NCBI GenBank assembly: GCA_041685075.1
Contig: JAWLGN010000160.1
Location: forward strand, 1-12,292
From: JAMCRM01 sp041685075
Lineage (GTDB): Bacteria > Acidobacteriota > Terriglobia > Bryobacterales > Bryobacteraceae
Length of the DNA: 12,292 bases
Reading direction: 5' to 3'
The notes beneath the pieces are model-generated. The model saw only the letters and a program-made list of their open reading frames with translations, ran no database searches and was not told the DNA's origin. Made by a program: the position numbers and the translations under genes. This document shows, one piece after another, positions 5,306 through 12,292 of this stretch (the stretch's first letter is position 1; every line of letters begins with the position of its first letter).

Positions 5306-6631
5306 ATGAGCGCCACCCCGATTGTCACCGAGATGCTGGTGGTTCCGGTCGCCGGACACGACAGCATGCTGCTCAACCTGAGCGGCGCCCACGGCCCTTT
5401 CTTCACGCGCAACGTGGTGGTTCTGCGGGACTCCGCGGGGCACACCGGCGTGGGGGAGGTGCCGGGCGGCGAGCGCATCCGCCAGACCCTGGAAGAGGCC
5501 CGGCCGCTGGTCACCGGCCGCTCCGTCGCCTCCTGGAACCAGGTGCTCCGCGCCATCCAGGAGCGCTTTGCCGAACGCGACGCCGCGGGCCGCGGCTGCC
5601 AGACCTACGACCTGCGCACCACCATCCATGCCGTCACCGCGGTGGAAGCCGCGCTGCTCGATCTTCTGGGCCGGTACCTGGGCGTCTCCGTGGCCGCGCT
5701 GCTCGGCGAAGGACAGCAGCGCAGCCAGGTGCCCGTGCTCGGCTATCTTTTCTACGTGGGGGACCGGCGCAAAACCGACCTGCCCTACGCCTTACCGGAA
5801 GAGGGCGACGGCTGGCTCCGGCTGCGGCGGGAAGAAGCGCTCACCCCCGAGGCCATCGTGCGGCTGGCCGAAGCCGCGCAGGCCCGCTACGGCTTCCGCG
5901 ATTTCAAGCTGAAGGGCGGGGTGCTGCGCGGCGAAGAGGAGATGGAAGCCGCGGCAGCCCTGGCGGCGCGCTTCCCCGGCGCGCGCATCTCGATCGATCC
6001 CAACGGCGCCTGGCCGCTCGAAGAGGCCATCGCGCTCGTCCACTGCGCCCAGGGCGTACTGGCCTATGCCGAAGATCCCTGCGGCGCCGAGGGCGGCTAC
6101 TCCGGCCGCGAGACCATGGCCGAGTTCCGCCGCGCCACGGGCACTCCGACCGCCACCAACATGATCGCCACCGACTGGCGCCAGATGGGCCACGCCATCC
6201 AGTTACACGCCGTCGATATCCCCCTTGCCGACCCGCATTTCTGGACTCTGCGCGGCGCCGTGCGGGTAGCGCAACTCTGCCGCGACTGGGGCCTCACCTG
6301 GGGGTCCCACTCCAACAACCACTTCGATATTTCGCTCGCCATGTACACGCATGCGGCCGCCGCCGCGCCCGGCCGCATCACCGCCATCGACACCCACTGG
6401 ATCTGGCAGGAGGGCCAGCGGCTGACCAGGGAACCCTACGAAATCTCGGGCGGCATGCTGGCCGTCCCGGACCGCGCCGGCCTGGGCGTGGAACTGGACA
6501 TGGCACGGCTCGAGCAGGCCCACGCGCTCTACCGGAAGTTCGGGCTGGGCGCGCGAGACGACTCCGCGGCCATGCAATACCTCATCCCCGGCTGGCGCTT
6601 CGACCCCAAGCGCCCCTGCCTGGTGCGATAG
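5306..6631 (+). CDS. gudD: Glucarate dehydratase
   Basis: A 441-residue enolase-superfamily enzyme, close to the 446 residues of E. coli GudD. It dehydrates D-glucarate (and often L-idarate) to 5-keto-4-deoxyglucarate in the cytoplasm, the first step of glucarate catabolism. Every key residue falls at E. coli number minus four: Lys201-x-Lys203 (FKLKGG), metal ligands Asp231 (DPNGAW), Glu262 (EDPCGAEGG) and Asn285 (TATNMIATDWRQ), His335 (GSHSNNHFD) and Asp362 (IDTHWIW). GEVPGGE near residue 50 and GYLFYVGD near 146 are further family signatures. The frame is open upstream, but ATG 5306 gives the family's N-terminus (MSATPIVTEM); TGGGG 8 bases before it is a moderate ribosome binding site. No other glucarate-pathway genes (aldolase GarL, reductase GarR, or kinase) are in the window, so the rest of the route must be elsewhere. 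The 3' end lies 8 bases from the convergent aldo/keto reductase. Confidence 0.93.
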   Translation: MSATPIVTEMLVVPVAGHDSMLLNLSGAHGPFFTRNVVVLRDSAGHTGVGEVPGGERIRQTLEEARPLVTGRSVASWNQVLRAIQERFAERDAAGRGCQTYDLRTTIHAVTAVEAALLDLLGRYLGVSVAALLGEGQQRSQVPVLGYLFYVGDRRKTDLPYALPEEGDGWLRLRREEALTPEAIVRLAEAAQARYGFRDFKLKGGVLRGEEEMEAAAALAARFPGARISIDPNGAWPLEEAIALVHCAQGVLAYAEDPCGAEGGYSGRETMAEFRRATGTPTATNMIATDWRQMGHAIQLHAVDIPLADPHFWTLRGAVRVAQLCRDWGLTWGSHSNNHFDISLAMYTHAAAAAPGRITAIDTHWIWQEGQRLTREPYEISGGMLAVPDRAGLGVELDMARLEQAHALYRKFGLGARDDSAAMQYLIPGWRFDPKRPCLVR

Positions 6632-6639
6632 GGACCGCG

Positions 6640-7590
6640 CTACTCCAGCTTGAAGGCTTCGATCTCGGCAATCTCCTCCGGGGAGAGCCGGAACTCCGCC
6701 GCGCCGAGCATTTCACGCGCCTGTTCGGCCGAGCGCATCCCCACGATGGCGGCGGTGATGGCGGGGTGACGCAGCACCCAGGCGATAGCCACCTCCCCGG
6801 GATTGCGCCCGTGGCGCGCGCCGATGCGCCGCAGCAACTCCACCAGCTCCAGGTTGCGGCTGAGCCGCGGCTCCTGGAAGTGCGGGGTGCGCTGGCGGAA
6901 GTCGTCCGGCGGCATGGCGGCGATGCGCTCGCGCGTCATCTTACCGGTCAGCAGGCCGGATTTCATCGGGGAGTAGGCCAGCACCCCGATATTGTGTTCC
7001 TGGCAATAGGGCAACTCCTCGCGCTCGATCCCGCGCGTCAGGATGTTATAGGGCGGCTGCAACGAGGTGATGGGCGCGATGGCCTGCGCCCGCTTCATCT
7101 GCGCGGCGCTGAAGTTCGATACCCCGATCCACCGCACCTTGCCCTCCTGCTGGAGCCTGGCCATTTCGGTCCAGCCTTCCTCGACATCCTCGTCCGGCTC
7201 AGGCCAGTGGACTTGGTAGAGGTCGATGACATCCACCTTCAGGCGGCGGAGGCTGTCTTCGCACTCGCGGCGGACGGAGGCGGCCTTCAGGCTGTTCCCT
7301 ACCTTCCCGGTCTCGTCCCACACGCGTTCGCACTTGGTAAAGACGTACGGTTTGGGGCTGACGCCCTGGAGCGCGCGCGCCACCACCTCTTCGGAATGTC
7401 CCAGTCCGTAAACGGCGGCGGTGTCGATCCAGTTGATGCCGGCATCGAGCGCAGTGCGGATGGCGGCGATGGAGGCGTTATCGTCCTGGGGACCCCAGGC
7501 GAACTGCCAGCCGCCCCCGCCCATGGCCCAGGCGCCGACCCCTATGGGCGTGATATGGAGATCGCTGTTTCCGAGCTGTCGCTTCTGCAT
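6640..7590 (-). CDS. Aldo/keto reductase
   Basis: A 316-residue NAD(P)H-dependent oxidoreductase with the (beta/alpha)8 fold, of normal family length, probably cytoplasmic. The catalytic tetrad is complete: Asp56 and Tyr61 (NWIDTAAVYG), Lys86 (YVFTKCE) and His128 (DLYQVHWPEP). RWIGVSNFSAAQM near residues 155-167, SLQPPYN, and LAYSPMKSGLLTGK near 217 are further hallmarks, and the last third (AIVGMRSAEQ) forms the cofactor phosphate-binding part. The start is ATG 7590-7588, giving the standard MQKRQLGNSDL opening with GGAG 4 bases upstream; the open frame further upstream would run across the GH20 gene on the other strand and lacks family similarity. Such enzymes reduce sugar aldehydes and ketones, or oxidise sugars; this subgroup (YghZ/IolS-like) is broad and the substrate cannot be told. 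Only 25 bases separate it from the divergent GH20 gene and 8 from the convergent gudD. Confidence 0.92.
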   Translation of the reverse strand: MQKRQLGNSDLHITPIGVGAWAMGGGGWQFAWGPQDDNASIAAIRTALDAGINWIDTAAVYGLGHSEEVVARALQGVSPKPYVFTKCERVWDETGKVGNSLKAASVRRECEDSLRRLKVDVIDLYQVHWPEPDEDVEEGWTEMARLQQEGKVRWIGVSNFSAAQMKRAQAIAPITSLQPPYNILTRGIEREELPYCQEHNIGVLAYSPMKSGLLTGKMTRERIAAMPPDDFRQRTPHFQEPRLSRNLELVELLRRIGARHGRNPGEVAIAWVLRHPAITAAIVGMRSAEQAREMLGAAEFRLSPEEIAEIEAFKLE

Positions 7591-7615
7591 GTCTCTCCGT
7601 TGTAGCATGGGCGGG

Positions 7616-9010
7616 ATGAAACGAGTAGCTCTGCTGGCGGCCTGCGCGGCAACGGCGTGGGCGCAACTGGTAACTCCCGCGCCGCGCCGCGTGGAATGGA
7701 CCGGCGAGCGCTTCCGGTTCGAGGAACCTGTGCGGATCGATGCGCGGGCGCCGGCGGCCAAACCCGCGGCGCGCAGGCTGGCCGAGGGGCTGCGGCGCGC
7801 CGGGCGCAGCGGCGTGGTCCAGGGTAAGCCGCGGGTGGGCGGCATCCGGCTGGCGATCGATCCGGCCGAGACCCGGCCGGAAGCCTATCGCCTCGAAACC
7901 ACGGAGGTGGAAACCGTGTTGCGCGCCGGCACAGCGCGCGGGCTGCTCTATGGCGTCGAAACCCTGCTGCAGCTCGTCGAGCCCGGCGGGCGCGTCATCG
8001 GCGCCCGCATCGAGGACTGGCCCGAACTCTCCTTCCGCGGCGTGCACATCTGTATCTTCCCCGGCACGAACCTGGACGACGTGCGCCGCGCCATCCTGAT
8101 GGCCGCCAGATACAAGTACAACGCCGTGGTGCTCGAGCCGTGGGCTTCCCTCGCCTCCCCCAGCCATCCGTACATGGCCTATGAGAACGCCTACACCGCC
8201 AGAGAGCTGCGGCCGCTGGTGGAACTGGCGCGCGGGCTGGGGATGGATGTCATCCCGGCACTCAACTCCTGGGGTCATGCAAGCGGCATGCGGTCGCGCT
8301 CCGGCGTGCACGTGGTGCTCGACCGCTTTCCGGATAAGGCCGCCCTGTTCGAGCCCGGCGGCTGGTCGTTCTGTCTTTCCAATCCCGCCATCTACGGCAA
8401 CCTCTTCGATCGCTACGCCGAGCTGATGGAACTGGCCGGCCCCTCGCCCTACTTCCACGCCGGCATGGACGAGGCCTGGGGCTGGGGCGGCCATCAGCCC
8501 TGCCCGCGCTGCAGCGAGAAGGTGCCGCACGAGCTGATTGCCGCCCACATCGGCAGGCTCCACGCGCACCTGGCTTCGAAAAACCGGCGCGCCATCATGT
8601 GGCACGACATGTTCATCCGCCCGGAGGACCCCGAGATGGGGCGGGTCTCCCCGGCCAACTCCCGGCCGCCGGTGAACAGCCACCTGGCGCTGCCCGCCGT
8701 GCCGAAAGACGTCATCATCAACGCCTGGAACTACGACGCCCGGCAGGCATGGCCCGTGCCCAAGTACTTCCACGACCGCGGCTACAGCGTGCTGGTCTCG
8801 CCCTGGAAGACGCGCGCCAACACCGTCATGCTGCTGAACACGGCCAAGCAACTGGGGCTGATGGGCGTGCTCCAGACCACCTGGGATTCGCTGGACGTGT
8901 GCCTGCCCTCGATTGGGGAGGCCGGGGTGCTGGCCTGGACCGCACCGGGCTACGAGCTGGCGGAGGTGCCCTTCGATCACTGGCTGGCGGCCATCCGCGC
9001 GCTGCCCTGA
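7616..9010 (+). CDS. Secreted GH20-family beta-N-acetylhexosaminidase-like protein
   Basis: A 464-residue glycoside hydrolase of the GH20 type. Residues 1-17 are a signal peptide (MKRVALLAACAATAWAQ), so it acts in the periplasm or outside. An N-terminal alpha/beta domain (about 20-130, with EAYRLE and GLLYGVETLLQLVE) precedes the catalytic barrel. The barrel begins with DWPELSFRGVHI (134-145), where Arg141 occupies the substrate-binding arginine position. The catalytic Asp-Glu pair is Asp285-Glu286 in HAGMDEAWGWGG. Aromatic residues in IMWHDMF, INAWNY and TTWDSL (Trp329, Trp371, Trp423) fit the sugar pocket. Two features differ from textbook GH20: MDE instead of GDE, and no Asp-x-x-Arg-His after the first strand. 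A CPRC motif follows at 296-299. The family removes terminal GlcNAc/GalNAc through substrate-assisted catalysis, so likely substrates are chitin or peptidoglycan fragments or glycans. Start ATG 7616 is chosen because it begins the signal peptide and follows GGGCGGG; an in-frame ATG at 7607 is possible. Confidence 0.82.
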   Translation: MKRVALLAACAATAWAQLVTPAPRRVEWTGERFRFEEPVRIDARAPAAKPAARRLAEGLRRAGRSGVVQGKPRVGGIRLAIDPAETRPEAYRLETTEVETVLRAGTARGLLYGVETLLQLVEPGGRVIGARIEDWPELSFRGVHICIFPGTNLDDVRRAILMAARYKYNAVVLEPWASLASPSHPYMAYENAYTARELRPLVELARGLGMDVIPALNSWGHASGMRSRSGVHVVLDRFPDKAALFEPGGWSFCLSNPAIYGNLFDRYAELMELAGPSPYFHAGMDEAWGWGGHQPCPRCSEKVPHELIAAHIGRLHAHLASKNRRAIMWHDMFIRPEDPEMGRVSPANSRPPVNSHLALPAVPKDVIINAWNYDARQAWPVPKYFHDRGYSVLVSPWKTRANTVMLLNTAKQLGLMGVLQTTWDSLDVCLPSIGEAGVLAWTAPGYELAEVPFDHWLAAIRALP

Positions 9011-9061
9011 CCGCCGCCGCTCCCCGACAGCCCCCACTGCTGCCGCCATCCCACGGAACAG

Positions 9062-9089
9062 TTGCGTTTGGACCGGCGGCGGGTACATA
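9062..9089 (+). promoter_or_regulatory. Weak sigma-70-like promoter candidate for the TonB-dependent receptor
   Basis: The 150-base gap after the GH20 gene contains TTGCGT (9062-9067) and TACATA (9084-9089) with a 16-base spacer, followed by about 70 bases of leader before the receptor ATG. Both hexamers match their consensus only partly. I see no terminator hairpin after the GH20 stop, so read-through from that gene is also possible. Confidence 0.28.
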
Positions 9090-9160
9090 CTGTGTCAACG
9101 TCTCGCGCTATTGAGACGCACCCTGGGGCAAATTCGAATGAACGAAAAGAGGGATAACCT

Positions 9161-12100
9161 ATGGCATATCGAAGACCGGTTTACCGGTCGACGGTTCTTG
9201 CAATGCTAGCCCTTCTGGTGGGTATCCTGTCACGGCCCACCAGTGCTCAGGTGCTCTACGGCTCCATTGTCGGTACCGTTGAAGATTCGTCCGGTGCGGT
9301 TGTGCCGGGCACCAACGTCACCTTGACCCATAAAGCTACCGGCGCGATCCGTGAAGTACAGGCCGACGAACAAGGCCGGTACAACGCTCTCAGCCTGCCC
9401 GCGGGCACCTATGACGTGGTGTTCACCGCCCCGGGCTTCCGGACGCTCACACGCACGGGCGTCGAAGTCACCATCAACTTCGTCACTCGTGTGAATGCCA
9501 ATCTCGAGGTCGGCCAGGTCAGCGAGCAGGTCACCGTTTCCGCTTCGATCCTCACCCTGCAAACGGAGCGGGCCGACACCCGGGCGGAGATCAACTCGAA
9601 GACCGTCGTGGAGCTTCCGCTGCCCTCCTACCGCAACTACCAGAGCATGATCAACCTGGTGCCGGGCGCAACGCCGGCGGCCTTCCAGAACTCCATGGGC
9701 GCGTCGCCGCAGCGGTCCCTAACGACCAACGTGAACGGCACCAACCGCAACAACAACAATACGCGCGTTGACGGCGCCACCAACGTCTACATCTGGCTGC
9801 CGCACCACACGCTGTACAATCCGCCGGTGGAATCGATCGAGAGCTTCAACATCTCGACTTCGGCCTTCGACGCCGAACAGGGGATGGCCGGCGGAGCCGC
9901 CGTGACCGTCGCCACCAAGTCCGGCACCAACGAGCTCCACGGTTCGGCCTTCTGGTACCACGATAACCAGCACCTCTACGCCCGGCCGTACTTTTATAAG
10001 GTGAACATCGACCGCCCACCCCTGGAAAAGTCCATTGTCAACATCCCGGGCGGCACCATCGGGGGCCCTATCATCAAGAGCAAGTGGTTTTACTTTTTCA
10101 GCTTCGAGCGCACCTGGGAGCGCACCGGACAGTTCGCCAACTCCAGCGTTCCTCCGGCCGATATGCGGGCCGGCGATTTCTCGGCCTACTCGGGACTGGG
10201 TAACATCTACGATCCGCTGACCGGCGAAGCGGACGGTACCGGGCGCGTGCCTTTCCCCGGCAACCGCATCCCCGCCGCGCGCTTCTCCCCCACCTGGACG
10301 AAGATTCAGTCCCTGGCTCCCATGCCCAACCAGACCGCCACGGATGCCTTCGGCCTGTCGGGCAACTATTTCAGCTCCGCCACCCTCGCGCTGACGCGCG
10401 ACCAGTACGACGTCAAGACCAACTACCACGTCAACCCTCACCTCATGATCTGGGGCAAGTACTCCCAGATGAACGCTCCCGTCCAGGGCGCCGGCTCGCT
10501 GGGCGAACTTACCGGCGGAGCGTTGGGGCAACTGGGCAAGGCCGACGTCCGGGTGATCATCCCCACGGTCGGTTACAACCTTACGCTCTCGCCTTCGTTC
10601 CTGATCGACGGCGTGTTCGCCAATACGCGGTTTAAGAACGTGGCCCTCGGGCCGGACTACGGCCGGAACTGGGGCTCGGAAGTCTGGGGAATTCCCGGCA
10701 CCAACGGGGGCAAAGCCTTCGCCGACGACATCCGCTACTCGGGCCAGCCGTGTATCAGCACGGGTCTCACCAATTGGGGCAACTGCACGTCGTCGAACCC
10801 CAACTTCTATGATGACTACAGCTACACCTACACCACCAACTTCTCCAAGGTACACCGGGCGCACGAGTTCCGCTGGGGCGTAGACATCGTGCGGCACGCG
10901 ATGAACCACTGGCAGCCGGAGGTGGCCAATCCGCGCGGGCAGCTCTCGCCGACGGGCAATGCCACCATTCTCGCCGGCCAGGTGGCCCGCAGCATCCACA
11001 CCTATGCGGCCGGCCTGCTCGACATTCTCGGGAGCGCGAACAAGTCCGTGCAACTTTACGATTTCCGCACGCGGGAGTGGCAGTTCGGGCTGTATTTCCG
11101 CGATCGCTGGCAGGTCACCCGCAACCTGACCGTGAACATCGGCGCGCGGTATGAGTACTATCCGTTGATCAACCGGGGCAACGGCCGCGGTGTCGAACGC
11201 TGGGATCCGTCCACCAATTTGGTCTATCTCGGCGGCGTGGGCGACGTGCCGATCAATAACGGCATGACGGTATCGAAAAAGCTCATCGCGCCGCGCGTAG
11301 GCTTCGCGTGGCGGCTGGGTGAGAACACGGTCATCCGTTCCGGTTACGGGATCACCTTCGACCCGCTGGTGCTCTCGCGCCCGCTGAAGGGCCTCTATCC
11401 CGCCGCCATCACCTCGAGCTGGGTCTCTCCGTCCACCTATACCTGGTACGGCACCCTGAGCGAAGGCATTCCCGATGTCGATACGCCGGACATCAGCAGC
11501 GGCGTGGTCACACTGCCTCCGACCGTCAACATGGGCCCCCGCAGCCCCTTTGCGGGCCACCTCCACCGCGGCTACATCCAAAGCTGGAACTTCACCATCG
11601 AGCGAAAACTCCCCGAGGAGTTCCTGGTATCGTTCGGCTACGTCGGCAACCAGACCGTGCATCAGTTCCTGGACATCGACGTCAATGCCGCTACTTATAT
11701 CGGAGGTGGCAATACCAGCCGGCCGCTCTACGCCACGCAGGGCCGCCTGATCCAGGCGCTGATGTGGGACGGATGGGGCTCGGCGAACTACCACTCCTTC
11801 CAGACCTCCATCAACAAGGATTTCAGCCACGGGCTGTTCCTGAAGGGCGCCTACACCTTCTCGAAGGCCATCAGCCTGGCCGACGACGACGGCTGGCAGG
11901 CGCTGCCCCTCACCAACATGCCCAGCGCCCTGCGGCGCAACCGCTCGGTGACCGGCTACGACCGCCCGCACATGCTGGTGATGAGCTGGATCTACGAGCT
12001 GCCCTTCGGCAGAAACAAGCCCCTCTCCCTGACGGGGCTGGCCGATCACGTCTTCGGCGGCTGGCGCATCAACGGCATCTACTCCGCCTACAGCGGCACG

Positions 12101-12292
12101 CCGTTCACCGTCTCGGCCAGCGGCAACTCGCTCAACACCCCCGGCTCGTCCCAGACCGCGGACCAGATCGGGGAGATCGTGAAAATCGGCGATGTAGGTC
12201 CCGGCACCCAGTACTACGCCGTCACCTCCTTCCGCGACCCCAATTTCCAGCGGCCCGCGGGCACTTACCGCTTCGGCACCATGGGCCGCAAC
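9161..12292 (+). CDS. Oar-like TonB-dependent receptor with carboxypeptidase-regulatory-like domain, 3' end outside window
   Basis: The first 1,044 residues of a large outer-membrane protein, open to the right edge with no stop. Residues 1-29 are a signal peptide (hydrophobic 11-24, cleavage after PTSA). Residues about 33-118 are a carboxypeptidase-D regulatory-like beta-sandwich (GSIVGTVEDSSGAVVPGTNV, DEQGRYNALSLPAGTYDV). A stretch near 119-130 (VSEQVTVSAS) sits where a TonB-box-like signal is expected. The plug follows at about 140-255, including ELPLPSYRNYQSMINLVPGA, an Asn-rich turn (NGTNRNNNNTRVDGA, 192-206) and VTVATKSGTNELHGSAF; beta-barrel strands follow. This arrangement marks the Oar-like receptors abundant in Acidobacteriota, whose ligands are mostly unknown but often thought to be carbohydrates or peptides. 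ATG 9161 has a good ribosome binding site (GAGGG, 7 bases upstream). A palindrome lies within codons 5-10. The upstream exported GH20 enzyme makes a glycan or oligosaccharide ligand plausible, by inference. Confidence 0.92.
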   Translation, partial: MAYRRPVYRSTVLAMLALLVGILSRPTSAQVLYGSIVGTVEDSSGAVVPGTNVTLTHKATGAIREVQADEQGRYNALSLPAGTYDVVFTAPGFRTLTRTGVEVTINFVTRVNANLEVGQVSEQVTVSASILTLQTERADTRAEINSKTVVELPLPSYRNYQSMINLVPGATPAAFQNSMGASPQRSLTTNVNGTNRNNNNTRVDGATNVYIWLPHHTLYNPPVESIESFNISTSAFDAEQGMAGGAAVTVATKSGTNELHGSAFWYHDNQHLYARPYFYKVNIDRPPLEKSIVNIPGGTIGGPIIKSKWFYFFSFERTWERTGQFANSSVPPADMRAGDFSAYSGLGNIYDPLTGEADGTGRVPFPGNRIPAARFSPTWTKIQSLAPMPNQTATDAFGLSGNYFSSATLALTRDQYDVKTNYHVNPHLMIWGKYSQMNAPVQGAGSLGELTGGALGQLGKADVRVIIPTVGYNLTLSPSFLIDGVFANTRFKNVALGPDYGRNWGSEVWGIPGTNGGKAFADDIRYSGQPCISTGLTNWGNCTSSNPNFYDDYSYTYTTNFSKVHRAHEFRWGVDIVRHAMNHWQPEVANPRGQLSPTGNATILAGQVARSIHTYAAGLLDILGSANKSVQLYDFRTREWQFGLYFRDRWQVTRNLTVNIGARYEYYPLINRGNGRGVERWDPSTNLVYLGGVGDVPINNGMTVSKKLIAPRVGFAWRLGENTVIRSGYGITFDPLVLSRPLKGLYPAAITSSWVSPSTYTWYGTLSEGIPDVDTPDISSGVVTLPPTVNMGPRSPFAGHLHRGYIQSWNFTIERKLPEEFLVSFGYVGNQTVHQFLDIDVNAATYIGGGNTSRPLYATQGRLIQALMWDGWGSANYHSFQTSINKDFSHGLFLKGAYTFSKAISLADDDGWQALPLTNMPSALRRNRSVTGYDRPHMLVMSWIYELPFGRNKPLSLTGLADHVFGGWRINGIYSAYSGTPFTVSASGNSLNTPGSSQTADQIGEIVKIGDVGPGTQYYAVTSFRDPNFQRPAGTYRFGTMGRN
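9174..9189. repeat. 16-base perfect inverted repeat just inside the TonB-dependent receptor gene
   Basis: GACCGGT-TT-ACCGGTC lies 13 bases after the start codon. As RNA it can fold into a 5-base-pair GACCG/CGGTC stem with a 6-base loop close to the ribosome landing site; as DNA it has the form of an operator for a dimeric regulator. It encodes residues in the basic N-terminus of the signal peptide, where sequence constraint is loose. No function is shown. Confidence 0.4.

Noticed and set aside
5251..5556. A longer N-terminus for the ferredoxin-methyltransferase, as the frame stays open to 5556
   Set aside because: The extension overlaps the gudD coding start on the other strand and has shadow-like composition, while ATG 5250 starts exactly at the ferredoxin fold.
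5107..7605. An 832-codon plus-strand open frame spanning parts of four genes
   Set aside because: Arg/Pro/Gly/Ala-rich translation without motifs, crossing gudD in another frame and the aldo/keto reductase in antisense; a shadow frame.
7591..7845. A longer N-terminus for the aldo/keto reductase, open to 7845
   Set aside because: It would overlap the GH20 signal peptide region; ATG 7590 has a ribosome binding site and gives the standard family start.
7478..9088. A 536-codon minus-strand open frame opposite the GH20 gene
   Set aside because: Composition is shadow-like (His/Gly/Val-rich), with no domain, and the plus strand carries a signal peptide and GH20 catalytic motifs.
9138..9160. ATG at 9138 as an alternative start for the receptor
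   Set aside because: It is in a different frame (23 bases from the true ATG), and the frame it opens closes by 9209.
9011..9160. A rho-independent terminator after the GH20 gene
   Set aside because: The region is GC-rich but has no clear stem followed by a T-run.
9719..12049. A 776-codon open frame on the minus strand opposite the TonB-dependent receptor
   Set aside because: Its translation is low-complexity and Gly/Val/Arg/His-rich with no recognisable family. It mirrors a confidently identified receptor gene; GC-rich third positions readily keep the antisense frame open.
1..12292. Defence, mobile or phage system
   Set aside because: No transposase, integrase, nuclease, toxin-antitoxin pair, CRISPR repeat or terminal repeats were seen, and I noticed no obvious change in base composition along the window.

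Overview
The window looks like a chromosomal segment of a GC-rich acidobacterium, most likely close to Solibacter/Bryobacter (Bryobacterales). The strongest hint is the large Oar-like TonB-dependent receptor at the right end, with an N-terminal carboxypeptidase-regulatory-like domain; this group carries many such receptors. The dense GC-rich coding and the ECF sigma/anti-sigma pair fit too. This placement is inferred from protein style, not from a marker gene. I see no rRNA, tRNA, CRISPR array, transposase or phage gene.

Layout. 1-923 (minus): the first about 307 residues of a thiolase; its end lies outside the window. 1089-3355 (plus): a tight three-gene unit of ECF sigma factor, zinc-finger membrane anti-sigma factor and an exported protein of unknown function, with a 4-base gap and then an 11-base overlap. 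The exported protein seems to hold two diverged copies of one domain. 3352-3768 (minus): a small YidB/DUF937 protein whose stop codon overlaps that of the exported protein. 3904-5250 (minus): a fusion of a thioredoxin-fold [2Fe-2S] ferredoxin domain with a COMT/CrtF-type SAM methyltransferase, the most unusual gene here. 5306-6631 (plus): glucarate dehydratase (gudD), divergent from the fusion. 6640-7590 (minus): an aldo/keto reductase. 7616-9010 (plus): a secreted GH20-type hexosaminidase-like enzyme. 9161-12292 (plus): the TonB-dependent receptor, running off the right edge.

The right half reads as a loose carbohydrate-use neighbourhood: receptor (uptake or binding at the outer membrane), exported GH20 enzyme (release of amino sugars), aldo/keto reductase and glucarate dehydratase (cytoplasmic sugar or sugar-acid metabolism). 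The strands alternate, so these genes are not one operon and the functional link is an inference. The left half is a cell-surface signalling module plus a lipid or acyl-CoA enzyme.

Intergenic space is very small: divergent gaps of 25, 55 and 165 bases, convergent junctions of +8 and -4 bases. Two divergent gaps carry nearly symmetric -10-like sequences lying 7-8 bases from a start codon that lacks a Shine-Dalgarno sequence, suggesting leaderless transcripts and shared bidirectional promoters.
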